Made by a program: the position numbers and the translations under genes | In this document: positions 34,265 to 46,727 of the stretch, in pieces | Numbering within the stretch: the first letter of the stretch is position 1 | How the letters are laid out: every line of letters begins with the position of its first letter | NCBI GenBank assembly: GCA_019188255.1 | Contig: JAETXT010000011.1 | Coordinates: 2,170,001 to 2,234,000, forward strand | Reading direction: 5' to 3' | Source of the DNA: Verticillium longisporum | Lineage: Eukaryota > Ascomycota > Sordariomycetes > Glomerellales > Plectosphaerellaceae | Length of the DNA stretch: 64,000 bases | The notes under the pieces: generated by a model | The model's database searches: none | The model's input: only the letters and a program-made list of their open reading frames with translations | What the model was told of the DNA's origin: nothing

Positions 34265-37200
34265 TTATGGTGCGGAATACGGTTTGAGTTCACCATCTTG
34301 TTCTTCATTTTCGCGGAGATCGTAGTTGAGCACCAGGTTTTTGATGCGTTGTTGCTCCTCCCTCTCGACTTGCTGTTGGTTCTTCATCGCCACGGCGAAG
34401 TTAGAGTCGGACGGCACTTCAACAGTACGTGTCTGGAAATATAGTCAGTAAGAAGAAGAAAACGTCGACGCGGAGGCGAATGCGAGACCGACCTGTTGGC
34501 GGTTGCCCTTCTTCGTGAGGAGTGAGAATGCCATCGTAGGTCCTGGTCCAGAGGTGGCTGGCTCTATAGGCTCGGCTCCAGAAGAAGCCTCCTTGGTCTT
34601 GCCACGAACCGGGAGTGGAACATCGAAAAGCGGCTTTCGCTCAAATTTGCGCGACTCGAGACTCTCGGCCATCATCTTTGCATACGCGCGTTCAAAATCG
34701 GCCTCGGCTTCTGGGTCGATCTGCTGTTCTTGGCGCGTGACAACAATAGCCTCATCTTCTGACACAGAAAGCGAGTCAATGGCTGACCCGTGGTTGTCCT
34801 CGTCATCAATGTCATCTTCAGAGTCAGACTCATCCTCATCGCCGTCCGCTTCAGCCTCGGGTAGATCTGGATCGCCGTCCTCATCATCATCCGAGGAGAC
34901 AGAGGACGCATCGTCGACTTCCGCAGCCTCGGCAGCCTTGTCAGCACCCGACATCCGTTGGTCATTGGCGACTGCCTGTTGGAAAGCCTTAACAGCTTCA
35001 TCGTAGCTGGTAGCCAGTTGCCAGTTGGGCCGCGTCAGTGCAAAGACATCAGTAACTATGAACTCGATATCCATCGGCAGGGGTTGCTTGGTGTAGATGT
35101 AGTACTGGAAGAAGTACAGGAAGTGGTCCAATTTCTTGCCGGCAGCACCCTTGGTGAAGTAAACTCCACAGGTCTCCAAGATGATCGCCACAAGTCGGAT
35201 GCGGAAGAAATCGTCGGAAGGATCGAGCGCGATGAACCGGCCAGGGTGAGGCACACCCCCGTGACCAAAGGTCACGATCTTGTACATGGCGTCAAAAATG
35301 ACAGGGTGCTCCACCATTCTGTAGTTGTAGAGCTCACCCAAGTACTTCGCCTCAGCGATGCGTCGCTGATAGTACTTGTAGTCATTAAGTTCAAGACCAA
35401 AGCATATGGATTCGATGAGGTTATCAATGACCTTGACTGCAAAGGCTGGATGGTAGCGATAGAGGGCTCCCATGAGGATGGCCAGCAAGTGAATGTTGCC
35501 ATACTTGACCTTGCCGGGTTTTGAAAAGACCTTTTCAAGGATGGTGACGACCTCCGTTTCTTCCCAGTGAAGTCTGCGAATCTGCTTCAGAATTTTACTG
35601 AAGTTGCGCTTAGTCATATCCATGTAAATCAGCTTGCGGATGAACAGCTCCATAGGGTCACGCTCCTTCTGCTCGATGGCTGGGCGTTCTGGTGGATCAA
35701 CATAGTAAACGGCATTCTCGATCAACATGCGCTCGGCTTGGCCGATGTGCTGGACCGACTTCTTTCGCTGAAGGGTCTCGAGAAAAGTTGCCATGCGAGG
35801 CGACATTTCTGGGTTTCGCAGGAGGTAACGCCCACAATTCTCCAGAAGATTGCAGATAATCTCAATGTTCATCTTTGAAAAGTCATCCATACTGACCTTC
35901 AGGCAATGGAACACAACATGCTCAGGAACAATGCCGAACTTGGTTAGTTCAGCCAAATACCGAATGTTGCCCAAGCGGACTTGACCAAGAAAGTCCTTCT
36001 CCTTGCGCCTCTGCAGACTGCGGAACTCAGCATCAAGGTAGTCCACAAGTCCCTTGGGGACGTCTGGCATGTACTGGCCAAGCGTCGCAGCCAGGCGTGC
36101 CCAGCAGGGAAGCAGGTCTCCTCGGCCTTTAGGCACCTCGGTGAGAGCCTTGATCAGCCTGTTTCGCGAGGCCTTGGAGTTTAGGAAGCAAAAGTCGATC
36201 GCTGTTTCATCGATGGCATCCTTTGTCGTTAGTTCTGGCAGCCGGGCTAGGACTGCATCGACCTGAGCTCCAATGGTCTTGTTCGCAATGGCCATCGACT
36301 GGTCATCGGCGGCATCGGTCGGCTTTGGCGCTTCGACGTCCGCCACGTCAATCTTCTTTCCGACCTGCTCATCATTCTCCGGCTTTTTCTTCTTGCCGTC
36401 CTCGAGAAGCATCCCAGGCACCTTGCCTTTCAGATCCACAAGATTCTCGTAGAAGCGTCGCTCCTCTTCGTCTTCCCAGATGCCAGCACCATCGCCCAAG
36501 CCGCGGAGGTACTCTCCCGCCTTAAACAGACCAATGGAGCCGTTCGCGGCTCCAGCATCTTCGTGGTCCTTGAGGTCAGGCATTTCGGCCCCGATGACAT
36601 CTGCGATAGCTTGCGCATTGGCAACGAGTCTTTCTTGCGACTTGACTTGCTTTTCGTAATTAGATTGTCGGTCCTCAAACACCTCCCCCGACTTGACATA
36701 AGCCTCGGCGTTGCGGCGCGCCTGCGAGTGGATGGCCTTTTGGTCGCGTAGAACATGGCTCTTGACGTCGTCGAAGTAACGTTTGAGGATGCTCTTGAAC
36801 TTCTCCTGGAGCTCGGGTGGAGTGAATGGGCTGTCGTCGCTGTCGGTCGTAGGGCCATCAGCGCCATCAGCTTCTCCCGAGAAATCGTGCGCAGCTCGTG
36901 TGACACCATCTTCCTCAACAGTCTTCCGTCCCTCAGCCGCTGCAGGTCGGACGCCAAGAATATCCCAGCTGAAGGCTTTGACGAAGATGACAAGCAGCGG
37001 CAAGTTGGCGTGTTCCCGATCGTGGCCCAGCAGATCCTTCAGCACCTCCAACGGAAACGGCTCCGCGGCCCCGCCTTTGCTGGAACTTGTTTTCAACTTG
37101 AGGTCTGTGACCTTGCCTGTTGCACCTTTTGTAGCGTCGTCCGGTCGAGTGATGTCATCGAGGGTTTTCAAAACCCCAACAAGCCATAGTTCGGATACGA

Positions 37201-37771
37201 TTCGCAGGAGCACGCGTTGGCGGCTGATGCGCTCCTTTTCCTCCTTTTCGCGAACCTCCGGAAGCAGAGCCTTGAGAATGCTCTTGTCGGGTGTTGCCAT
37301 CCCCTTGCCGAGCAGCCATCCCAGGTGTTCCGTGAACTCGCTGGCGCCAAATCGCTGATGAAGCGCACTAACGATTTCCACCCCGGCGTCAACCTCGCCG
37401 GGCGATTTGAGTCGACATAGTCCTTCGTAACAGGCCGAAATGATCTCAGACAGGTACTTGTGAAGGCTGAGGGTCCGGATCTCTTGGATGAACGTATTGA
37501 GGGTGGCCGCAGAGATGGCGGTTCGGAGTCTCTTGATGAAGGCAGTGTTCTTCTTGAGCGAAGAGTCTAGAGACTTGTTGACGGTGAAAACATCTAGAGG
37601 ACGCAAGTCAGAGGGAGCTGCGTGAGTGTTCCGAGGGGTGAAAGTACGGACCCGTCTCGCCAGCCCAGGCGCGTTCGTTCAGGGAGCGCAGTTGGCCTGT
37701 ACTCGGGGTTAGGATACACTGTTTTGGGGGGACGTAGGCTCTGAGAGCTCACGCTTCCTTGCGCGATCCAT
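34265..37771 (-). CDS. upf2: Nonsense-mediated mRNA decay factor UPF2 (Nmd2)
   Basis: UPF2 bridges UPF3 and UPF1 in nonsense-mediated decay. Exons are 37753-37771, 37652-37696, 34493-37593 and 34265-34432. Introns are 37697-37752, 37594-37651 and 34433-34492. The product is 1,110 residues. The start MDRARKRQLRSLNERAWAGE is assembled from two tiny exons using a strong GTGAGC donor. Three MIF4G regions follow: SLKKNTAFIKRLRTAISAAT; AIDFCFLNSKASRNRLIKAL; and KLIYMDMTKRNFSKILKQIR with ILAILMGALYRYHPAFAVKV. A strongly acidic stretch (34760-34930) precedes the carboxy UPF1-binding region, which contains PTMAFSLLTKKGNRQQ, then TRTVEVPSDSNFAVAMKNQQ and KNLVLNYDLREN. The frame is fully intact. Confidence 0.94.
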
Positions 37772-39380
37772 GACAGATCGCGGATTGTTGAGTGTGAATG
37801 TAATCTGGACCTGTCGGTGCTACATTGGTCGGTGGGAGAGCTGCTATGGTATAGACGGCCCTAGGTAAACGTAATGCGCATCGGCAAGCACCGGCATCGG
37901 TGGATCGAGAAGAGGTTTTCTGTGGTTGGATGCGTGCGCGCGCAAGATTCCTGAGTGTTTGGCTGGCACCAGAGTCTCGGCCAGAGGAAGTTGGCACGAA
38001 AGTTATCGGCAAGTCGTGGCGGTCATGAAGGTTCCTCCACTGCGGGACGTTAGGTTCCCTCATATTCGCAGTGGAGCACAGTCTTGTCACCTTGAAAGGT
38101 GATGCACCGTTTTAGCCGCTCCACTATGGAAACGTTAAGCGCAGCCGCGTGAATGCTGCGCCTAGCCCTGTGCCCGGTCACTGACTAATACGGCTATGAA
38201 CGGAGAACGGAAGAACGTTGTGGCGGCGGCTCCTTAACCAGTCCACCTTTCCGCATGCTCCACTTGACCCTGAAACCCGAACTGATAACGAATGACGCTA
38301 TTCCCGTTGCGTTCGGTCTACTATGACCTTACCATGACCTCCAGCCAATTCAAATCTGTCACCGATATCATTGATAGCGAATACTCTCTGCAGGCTGCCC
38401 TGGGGCAGCACAACGCAGCTGAAGCCCAAGTTTTTGCAAACCATGGGTACTTCACCTGATGTGCGAGCCTGGTTCCTCATGGCTATTGGGCGTGACTTGC
38501 TCACTGGATGCGGGTGTCTATCGTGACCCCAAGAAGGATACCATCAAATTCAAAAGCGAACGATGCCTAGTCATAAGATGGCTTTTTGAAGCCCGACAAG
38601 AAATCTCTCTCAAACTCCGATTAGCTTCGTCAGTCGGTTCCTTTGTGTCACAGGCACGTGAGAAGATGGACCGACGAAGATGTCGTCCAAACAGCTGGTC
38701 AACATTTCCGCTGACAAGATGCCATATCCACGCAAGATCGCAGTACCGACGGGATCGCCACAGAACCAAAAGACGAGAGGCCATTCGACATGAATCTGGA
38801 AGCCTTCTGCAAGCCCTTGGTAGTGCTCAACGTCGCTCGAATTTGGCGCATCTCCGGGTTGACTCCTTATCTTCGACCGTCGACCCAATCACGCACACCC
38901 CATAAGAGACCCGCCACGCGCACATTGATAAGGGCCTCCCTTCGAGGTGGACCAAACATCGGGTCGGTATTGCCGTGTCTTTATGATACAGACATGGCTT
39001 AGACTGATCCGTTGACGTGCTGGCCAGCCGGAGATCTCTCTGTCGTGGATCGCGCCCGTCGAGCTCCAGCTAGTGCTAATCGGTGGTGCGATCTGAGGGT
39101 CCCCCCAAGGAAGTAGAGTTGCTGCACCGCCATGCCTGCATTCCCACCCACTTCCGGCACCATGCCACGCTCCATATTCCCCGGAGAAACAGAATGCTTT
39201 ACACATTGCTCTTGCTGATGAAGATTCGACGCGGATCCCATATTACTACCGAACCCAGCCCTTCTTGATCCAATCTAACAAGCAACTTCTTCTATTGTTC
39301 TTTCGTTCTCCATCATTTCCACTGTGTGTTACCCTCCTACACTGGTCTCAGAGATCAAACACACTGGGCTTGTCGACAAC
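37772..39380. other. Divergent intergenic: UPF2 promoter and nitrate reductase promoter
   Basis: This 1.6-kb region lies between start codons that face away from each other. Several GATA cores are scattered here. The closest pair to nitrate reductase is listed separately. No gene is seen. Confidence 0.6.
38867..38931. promoter_or_regulatory. Pair of GATA-factor sites upstream of nitrate reductase
   Basis: TTATCT at 38867-38872 (AGATAA on the minus strand) and TGATAA at 38926-38931 lie 450-515 bases before the nitrate reductase start. Paired GATA sites near each other are what the nitrogen regulators NIT2/AreA bind. A CTCCGGGT at 38852-38859 is one base from the NirA consensus. Regulation is inferred. 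Confidence 0.4.
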
Positions 39381-42163
39381 ATGGAGATCCTCACACCGAC
39401 CCCTGCCGTACCCTTCCGGGACCAATTACCGGAATCCCTCCCGAGCGACACATTCCCTATCAAGCCCGATTTCAAGCTGCCCCCAAGTCCTGCAGACACC
39501 ACCAAGGAAGACCGCAGTCCACGCGTCGCTGGTGAAGCTGGCGAATCCAGTTCATTATGTCTTTTTGAAGAGCTCGATGCTGAGAGGCCCCGCGTTTACC
39601 CCCTACCTCCCACGCCAACAGTCAACCAAGTACTGCCACAAGACTTGAAGACACCAGACAGCCACGTTACAAGAGACCCAAGGCTCATCAGGCTGACGGG
39701 TGTCCACCCGTTCAACGTTGAAGCGCCTCTTAGCGATCTCTACGACCAAGGCTTCCTTACGAACAAGGACCTACACTACGTCCGAAACCATGGCCCTGTC
39801 CCGAAGGTCGAGGACCAGGATATGCTCGACTGGGAATTCACCGTTGAAGGCATGGTCGAGAAGCCGATTTCGATGACTCTGAGAGACCTCATCACCGAGT
39901 ATGAGCAGATTACTTACCCCGTCACCCTCGTTTGTGCTGGCAACAGGCGAAAGGAGCAGAATGTTGTCCGCAAGACAAAGGGCTTCTCTTGGGGCGCTGC
40001 TGGCCTGTCAACCGCGCTCTGGACCGGTGTGTCCCTTGGCGACCTTCTGGCTCGTGCTATGCCCAAGAGGGGCGCTCGCTATGTGTCCTTTGAGGGAGCC
40101 GACAAGCTGCCCAATGGATACTATGGTACTAGCATCAAACTCAACTGGGCGATGGATCCCAACCGCGGCGTCACTGTCTGCTACCGTATGAACGGCGAGC
40201 TCCTCCACCCTGACCACGGCAGGCCAGTACGAATCATCGTCCCTGGACAGATTGGCGGACGTAGCGTCAAGTGGTTGAAGAAGATCATCGTCTCCAAGGA
40301 GCCAAGCGATAACTGGTATCATATCTACGACAACCGCGTTCTTCCTACTATGGTCTCGCCCGACGCCAGTGCCGATCTGCCCGACACTTGGAAGGACGAG
40401 CGTAACGCCATTTACGACCTCAACGCCAACAGCGCCACCTGCTACCCAGCCCATGACGAAAAGGTCTCCCTCGTCAACGGCCCTGAGTCTTATAAAGTCC
40501 GGGGCTACGCCTACGGTGGAGGTGGTCGCAGGATCACTCGTGTGGAGGTTACGCTGGACAAGGGAAAATCGTGGACCCTTGCCAACATCAGCTACCCAGA
40601 AGACGAGTACCGACTTGCCCCCGACGGTGACATGCTGTACGGTGGTCGTATGGACATGGCCTGGCGAGAATCGAGCTTCTGCTGGTGCTTCTGGGATCTG
40701 GACATCCCAATGCCTCAGATTGCTGCCGCCGACGACATCATGGTCCGTTGCATGGATGAAAGCATGATGGTTCAGCCAAGAGACATGTACTGGAGCGTTC
40801 TGGGCATGATGAACAACCCATGGTTCCGAGTAGTCATTCACAAGGAGGGCCATGAGTTGCGATTTGAGCACCCTACACTGCCTGCACTCATGGCTGGTGG
40901 TTGGATGGAGCGCATCAAAAAGGCTGGCGGCAACCTGTCCAACGGCTTCTGGGGAGAAAAGATCGAAGGCGAATCTGAGGAGACTGTGGTGATCGAGCCT
41001 GTCCAGGAAATTTGCATGACAAAGGAAGGTGTCAAGCGCGCCATTACGATAGAGGAGCTTCGCCAGCACGCTGGCGAAGAGGCGCCATGGTTTGTAGTGA
41101 ATGGAGAAGTGTATGATGGAACCGGCTACCTCGACGGCCATCCAGGAGGCGCAGCATCCATCTTCGGCGCTGCTGGACAGGATGCATCGGAGGAGTTCCT
41201 GGCTATTCGTAAGTCTCAGTCAATCTGACCTGGCGTGCTCGAGCTAACGGTCTCACAGACAGCGAAAACGCAAAGAAGATGATGCCTGAGTACCACATTG
41301 GCACCCTCGACGAAGCCGGTCGCAAGGCACTTGTCTCTGGTGAAGAGCAACCGGAGACGGACGCAAAGCGCGAAGTATTCCTCCAGAACAAGACGTGGAC
41401 CAAGGCGATCCTTTCGGCCAAGACTCCTGTCTCTTCGGACAGCAAGATCTTCACCTTTGACCTCGAGCACCCCGATCAGACTATTGGCCTTCCCGTAGGC
41501 CAGCATCTCATGGTGCGACTTCGGGACCCGGCGACGAGAGAGGCTATCATCCGTGCATACACCCCCATGTCGCAGGGCACAGACAAGGGCAAGCTGGACG
41601 TTCTCATCAAGATCTACCGTGATACGCCAGAGCAAAAGGGCGGACGCATGACGCAGGCGCTCGACTCGATCCCCGTTGGCCACTTTGTCGACTTCAAGGG
41701 ACCAGTCGGCAAGTTTACGTATCACGGCAGTGGTCTCTGCACAATTTCCGGCAAACAGCGCACGGTCAAGCGATTCATCATGGTCTGTGCCGGCTCCGGC
41801 ATCACGCCCATCTACCAGGTTCTACGAGCGGTCATCCAGAACGAGGAGGATTCTACCAAGTGCCTCGTGCTCGATGGCAACAGGGTCGAGGAGGACATCC
41901 TCTGCCGCAAGGAGCTTGACGCTATGGCCCTGTTGGCGCCGGGCAGATGCACGCTGCGTCACACTCTCACCAAGGGAAGCGATTCATGGACGGGTCTCAG
42001 GGGCCGCATGGACGCTGCCTTCTTCGAGAACGAACTGGGGGCGGGCGGCAGTGCTGGTGGAGAGGAGATGGTTCTGATCTGCGGGCCGGAGGCCATGGAG
42101 ACGAGCGCCAAGACGATTCTTCTGGGCCTCGGGTGGAAGGAGGACGATTTGCTGTTCTTCTGA
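39381..42163 (+). CDS. niaD: Nitrate reductase (NADPH), molybdenum-heme-FAD enzyme
   Basis: This cytosolic enzyme reduces nitrate to nitrite in nitrate assimilation. Exons are 39381-41208 and 41259-42163, with one 50-bp intron, giving 910 residues. The start MEILTPTPAVPFRDQLPESL lies in a good context (ACAACATGG). The order of domains is a disordered leader (1-100), the molybdopterin domain with the Mo-ligand Cys185 in VTLVCAGNRR, a dimerisation domain (about 340-490), cytochrome b5 with heme ligands His587 (HPGG) and His610 (made across the splice site), then the FAD/NAD(P)H reductase. The reductase has RAYTPMS, GSGITPIYQV and CGPEAME and ends in KEDDLLFF. The frame is intact. Fungi usually cluster it with nitrite reductase or a nitrate transporter, but neither lies in this window. 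Confidence 0.96.
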
Positions 42164-43202
42164 ACGGGCGGCAGGTGATGGGGTGATTCGGCTTTCGGAT
42201 CCCCGGGCTTTGTGTTGGCGTTGGGCTAAATCTGGGAACCACCGGTTTCCGGGGTGTCTGAGGGCTCCCGGGCTTTGGTCGGGAACATTTGGGGGGAGGG
42301 CAAACAGGATCGGCGTTCTTGGGATGATTGCGTCAGTCAAAATATTTGTGTATCTCCGGATAGGAGACCTGGGTTGGCATACGCAGCGATAGATGAAATG
42401 GGAGCATTGTGATTCGCGATTCTCGTCTTGCGGCTGTGATCCAGGCTTGGAGGTTCCGTCGTTCGAGAATAGGTAGCCGCTTTGGGGGTACCTTTCAGGG
42501 GTGGGCTGCCTTATCTGCGGGTCACCCGCCAGGACGTGCATCTCCGCGGAGCGAGGCGCCATCTCGGTGGGATGCGGGCGCACGATTGAGATAGGAGATG
42601 TCGAGACGGCCCTTTATCGCTGGCGGTTATCTGGGACGGGCGTCTTGAAGGAGATGTCCAATTCAACATGACGATGATTGATCTCTTTTGAGGGCATATG
42701 ATACGAAACATTGTTCCTGTGGGCGCTCGATGGCATCGCTCACTGGTCACTCAAGCCCAAGCCCAAGCCCAAGCCCAAGACCCCCTGCTGCGAACTTAGT
42801 TTACCGACTCACCGACGAGTTGTACACCGAGATCACGCCTAATGCTCGCTTGGACTTGGCAAAAGCTTCTTTCCTACAAGGTTGTCATGGCGGGGTGACT
42901 CGTTTGCAGCAGTCCTGAAAACTAGAGAACACACTTCAAAACACTCTTCCTGTGTGATGCCAACGCGCGCAGGACGTTGGCATTAATTCGATAGCCTTAT
43001 GGCGACGTGTTGAAGATCTCTGGAACTTGAAAAGGTCGACAAACGGCATAATAGAGCAAGTGACGGATTAAGGTAAGGTACGCAACCGCTTTTCGCACAA
43101 AGCTGGTCAGAAGTTTCGGCAAGGTGCCATCGCGGTAGTGGCCCAACTGGTAAAGACCTTCTCTTCTCTGGCTGATGAGATCCAAGCACAGGTTGCCAAT
43201 AA
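42164..43202. other. Convergent intergenic: niaD and HRQ1 3' ends
   Basis: About 1 kb, with a short hexamer repeat (listed) and a TCCGCGGA palindrome at 42543-42550. No coding or RNA gene is recognised. Confidence 0.55.
42753..42776. repeat. Hexanucleotide repeat (AAGCCC)4
   Basis: Four perfect AAGCCC units lie in the convergent intergenic region. This is a simple sequence repeat with no evident function. Confidence 0.9.
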
Positions 43203-46200
43203 TCACGTCGAACCGCCATCCCAGAATTGGACTTCGTTCCAAGTGCCAGTCTCCCGCTCCTCAAAATCTTCCTCCTTGACCCCCATCTCCTGAAGAAGAG
43301 CTCGATCCCTGGGTGGAACCGGCTGAGCCAAAACTACCGTCTCGATACCAGCAGGGCTATACTCTTCCGGACCCATGGGCAACGACTCAATATCGATCTC
43401 CATGTTCAGCAAGCTCTTCAAAATGACAGAGCTTCCTGCCTTGCTCATGACTTCGTTTGCTTGCTTGCAAAGCTCCGAAGCCACGCACTCAACACAGCCG
43501 TGCTCGCACCAACACGCCTCGACTCGAGCCAGAGCCTGCTTCAACAGGTGATCGACATGTTCGAAAGCTTTCGTGCTGATACCAGACCCGCTGGCGCCAC
43601 CCTTGGCGTCATAAAAGGTCAGCCTCGCAGGCCGTTTCCGCTGTGACTCCTTTTGCGCAAACTCCTTCAGCGCGACCTTGCACTCTGTCCGGACATCACC
43701 GGGCATGCTGATGACAAAGTTGGGCATCAGGCTCAGAATAGCATGCTCAGCAGCATGAATTGACGCTGCAATGTGCAGTCGCCTCTCCGTCAAGATCAAC
43801 AAGGCCTTCTTCGGGATATCGAGCCACATGCCCTTGCCATACCGGATGACAGGAGGGTTGCTGACGTGAACCGCATCAATGACCCGCTTCTTCTTGTCCA
43901 GCTTGAAGAAGCCAAAGACGTTCTGCTGGATCTTGATGGTGCCATAGAATGCCTTTGAAAGGGATCCATTAATGCGCTTGATGGCTTCCGTCTCGATAGG
44001 ATCGGTATCTGTGTAGTCGCGCTGCTTCGTTATCCACTCGACATTGACCTTTTCCACACGCGCCATGTGCCGATCTGGATCAAAATCTCGTACAAGGTAT
44101 TTACTTCCTTGATGCAGGAAAATGGCTCCATCATATAATGTGAAGAAGGCACGAGAAGCCTCGAGCTCCTCGAGAACAAGGTTCTTGCCGTGCGTTACGT
44201 CGATAATGGCAAAATGCTCGTCTTCTGTGTCGCGAATGGCAACAAACTTAGCAGGTTGTGGGCGAAAACGTTCGTGGCAATGGTAGAAGCCCAGTTCACC
44301 CAAGATGAGCCTCTCCTGACAAACCTTGGCAAGATCACTCCCGAAGTATTGAGCATCCTCGACTGGTCTGATGGGCATCTCGTATGCTGCACACTGAATA
44401 TGGCCTTCTCGAACCAGCATGTTTTCCAGATCGACCTGGAGTGCACTGTTGGGTTTGGTAAAAAGCTCGTCAGGATTTTGCATGTAATGCTGATCCGTGG
44501 GAAAGCAGTCACCAACGAGAATGGAAAGCGAGTCCTTGTTTCTCCGGCCGGCTCGGCCACTCTGCTGGCGCAGGTTAGCGATGGTGTATGGAAATCCCCA
44601 GGTAAGCACACAATCGAGACTGCCAATGTCGATGCCCAATTCTAGAGCGGAGGTCGCCACAACCCCCAGAAGTTTGCCCTCGAACATCTCACTCTCAATT
44701 TGACGTCGATCCTGGGGGGTATAGCCTCCTCGATAGCCCATGACCCGACCCATGCACTCTTGACGGCCGAGCGAGTCCATCTCTGACTTGACAGCATTGA
44801 CGAGCTTTTCACATTGCTCTCGTACGCGGCAGAAGGCGATGATACGTACACCTCGCAGGACAAGCTGGCAATAAAGTCGAGCGCACTCAGCCAAAGCATC
44901 TCCGCGACCGCTAGCAGGATCTCTCGGATCTCGGTAGGGCGTGTTCCAACACAAGAACTCCTTACGTCCAGAAGGGGACCCATCAAAGTCGACCAGGCGC
45001 ACATTCTTGATGCCAAAGATCGTCTTGAAGTGTTCTTGGGGGTTCGCCACGGTGGCAGAGCATGAGATGAATTTGATGTAACGGTTGCCCACTGCCGCAC
45101 ATATGCGCCTCAATCGCCGCATGATGAACGACATGTGCGAACCCATCTGGCCGTTATAATAGTGCAACTCATCGACAACCACGTACTTCAGATTCTTCAA
45201 GAACGTTCGCCAGCGTTCCTCTTGGGGCAGGATGGTTATGTGTAACATGTCGGGATTGGTGAAAACGATTCGAGCCTCGTCTCGAATCATGTTCCGCTCG
45301 GTCATTGGAGTGTCCCCGTCAAAGGTCTCAACAACCACCTCTTCCATGCCGGGCATGTAAAAGATTAGCTCCTTTAGGCTGCGCTTCTGGTCTTGCGCAA
45401 GTGCCTTAGTCGGGAAGATGAACATTGCCCTTGTATTCATGTCCTGCTCGAGGGCGTGTACGAGAGGCAGCTGGTAGATGAGCGACTTTCCAGAGCTGGT
45501 CGATGTTGCAACAACGACGTGCTGCCCATGTTGCAGCCCATTCAGAGCCTCTGCCTGGTGCGCGAAGAATTGTGTGATACCTTTAGCGTTGAATAAGGCA
45601 TTTACCAGATCTTGGCTGAGGAGGAAGTCCAGATCACCGTATACAGCTTCTTGTGGTTCAAAGACCCGGTGCCCATCAGGGACGATCTGCCCTGTATACC
45701 ATGGGCTTTCCTTCAGTTCGTCGACAATCTCCGGTATGCTCTTTCGTTCCGTGGGAATACTTTCTGGGAGGCTATCCAGCTGGGTGCCAGTGGCTATGTC
45801 ATCCGTTACCGTCGGGATAGGGATGTAAGCTTGCGCCTCTAGCTTGAGTGTTTCGACAGGGTCTCGTTGTTCTCTCAAGCATCGATTCAGAAACACGCTG
45901 ATGCTGTTAGAGAACTTCTGGTTGCGCCTGTCGATGAGTGTCGTCATTTGCTTCTGGCTGTAGACAGGCATTTTCAGCTTTTCGTCCTTCAACTTCCGCG
46001 TGGCTTTCGTAGGCTCTCCAGTCTTCCTATCCTGGACCTGGCGCTTGAGATCACCATCCACAAACTCAAAATACAGTATCTCCTTTCCACCGACTACCTC
46101 ATCATCGCGGTGACGATCTAAGCCATCCAAGCCTGATATACCTCCAACAGACGCATCAGGGGCGGGGCCTTGGGCGCGAAAGTCTTTGGCTCGGCCGGTC

Positions 46201-46727
46201 TTGAACGTTTCATCTCTTTCGCTTCCCATGATCTCTGTCTGGAGCATAATTTCGTCAACATAGGTGAAATTGACAGCCTCTGGCCGCAGAGCAGCTATAG
46301 CTGCAACGTCCTCGATGGTAAGGGGTTTCTTGGTATGCGACTCGACTGAGGATTTGATGGTATCGAAGGTTGTAGCGAGGTGCTTGCGCGTGCAACAAAA
46401 TGTATAGACGAGGTTCAGAGCGCGGTGTGTCTTCTCGAGAGCTCTGAAGGATTCGGGCCATTCAGTCTCACAATCAACTGCACTTACACTTGTTGCTCGA
46501 CTAAGTGTTGCTTTCGGCTTTCTCGACCCACCACGCTTTCGGGGTTTCGCGGGAGGTTCTCCCGCCGTCTCGGTGTCACCGCTGGCATCTTGCAGTTCAT
46601 CCAAAAAAACGGCATCATTGCCAGTTGTTTGTCCATTGCCAGTCTGGCCTCTCTTACGCTTGCCTCCTTTCGAGGATCCTGGCACGGCAGGCGATGAAGC
46701 CGTGGCCGGCGGATCTGCCGATTCCAT
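43203..46727 (-). CDS. hrq1: RecQ4-like 3'-5' DNA helicase HRQ1
   Basis: HRQ1 is a nuclear SF2 helicase involved in interstrand crosslink repair and telomere maintenance in yeasts. The single exon gives 1,174 residues from MESADPPATASSPAVPGSSK. An in-frame ATG at 46829 is possible, but the nearer one gives a more typical start. Seen motifs are Walker A ATSTSSGKS (residues 407-415), motif II DELH (519-522), motif III SCSAT (about 555), the GYRGGYTP region, and motif VI QQSGRAGRR. The carboxy DUF1998-type region has the cysteine cluster CWCEHGCVECVASELC (about 1085-1100), probably zinc-binding. The amino-terminal 90 residues are basic and disordered. The frame is intact over 3.5 kb. Confidence 0.95.
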   Translation of the reverse strand: MESADPPATASSPAVPGSSKGGKRKRGQTGNGQTTGNDAVFLDELQDASGDTETAGEPPAKPRKRGGSRKPKATLSRATSVSAVDCETEWPESFRALEKTHRALNLVYTFCCTRKHLATTFDTIKSSVESHTKKPLTIEDVAAIAALRPEAVNFTYVDEIMLQTEIMGSERDETFKTGRAKDFRAQGPAPDASVGGISGLDGLDRHRDDEVVGGKEILYFEFVDGDLKRQVQDRKTGEPTKATRKLKDEKLKMPVYSQKQMTTLIDRRNQKFSNSISVFLNRCLREQRDPVETLKLEAQAYIPIPTVTDDIATGTQLDSLPESIPTERKSIPEIVDELKESPWYTGQIVPDGHRVFEPQEAVYGDLDFLLSQDLVNALFNAKGITQFFAHQAEALNGLQHGQHVVVATSTSSGKSLIYQLPLVHALEQDMNTRAMFIFPTKALAQDQKRSLKELIFYMPGMEEVVVETFDGDTPMTERNMIRDEARIVFTNPDMLHITILPQEERWRTFLKNLKYVVVDELHYYNGQMGSHMSFIMRRLRRICAAVGNRYIKFISCSATVANPQEHFKTIFGIKNVRLVDFDGSPSGRKEFLCWNTPYRDPRDPASGRGDALAECARLYCQLVLRGVRIIAFCRVREQCEKLVNAVKSEMDSLGRQECMGRVMGYRGGYTPQDRRQIESEMFEGKLLGVVATSALELGIDIGSLDCVLTWGFPYTIANLRQQSGRAGRRNKDSLSILVGDCFPTDQHYMQNPDELFTKPNSALQVDLENMLVREGHIQCAAYEMPIRPVEDAQYFGSDLAKVCQERLILGELGFYHCHERFRPQPAKFVAIRDTEDEHFAIIDVTHGKNLVLEELEASRAFFTLYDGAIFLHQGSKYLVRDFDPDRHMARVEKVNVEWITKQRDYTDTDPIETEAIKRINGSLSKAFYGTIKIQQNVFGFFKLDKKKRVIDAVHVSNPPVIRYGKGMWLDIPKKALLILTERRLHIAASIHAAEHAILSLMPNFVISMPGDVRTECKVALKEFAQKESQRKRPARLTFYDAKGGASGSGISTKAFEHVDHLLKQALARVEACWCEHGCVECVASELCKQANEVMSKAGSSVILKSLLNMEIDIESLPMGPEEYSPAGIETVVLAQPVPPRDRALLQEMGVKEEDFEERETGTWNEVQFWDGGST

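Noticed and set aside
40008..41141. 377-codon open frame antisense to nitrate reductase
   Set aside because: Shadow of the conserved enzyme. No splice signals or family support.
42543..42550. TCCGCGGA, the NIT4-type palindrome, downstream of nitrate reductase
   Set aside because: It lies 3' of the gene, and a second copy with the same flanks occurs near 50799 in a Yip-gene intron. An eight-base palindrome is expected about once per 64 kb by chance.
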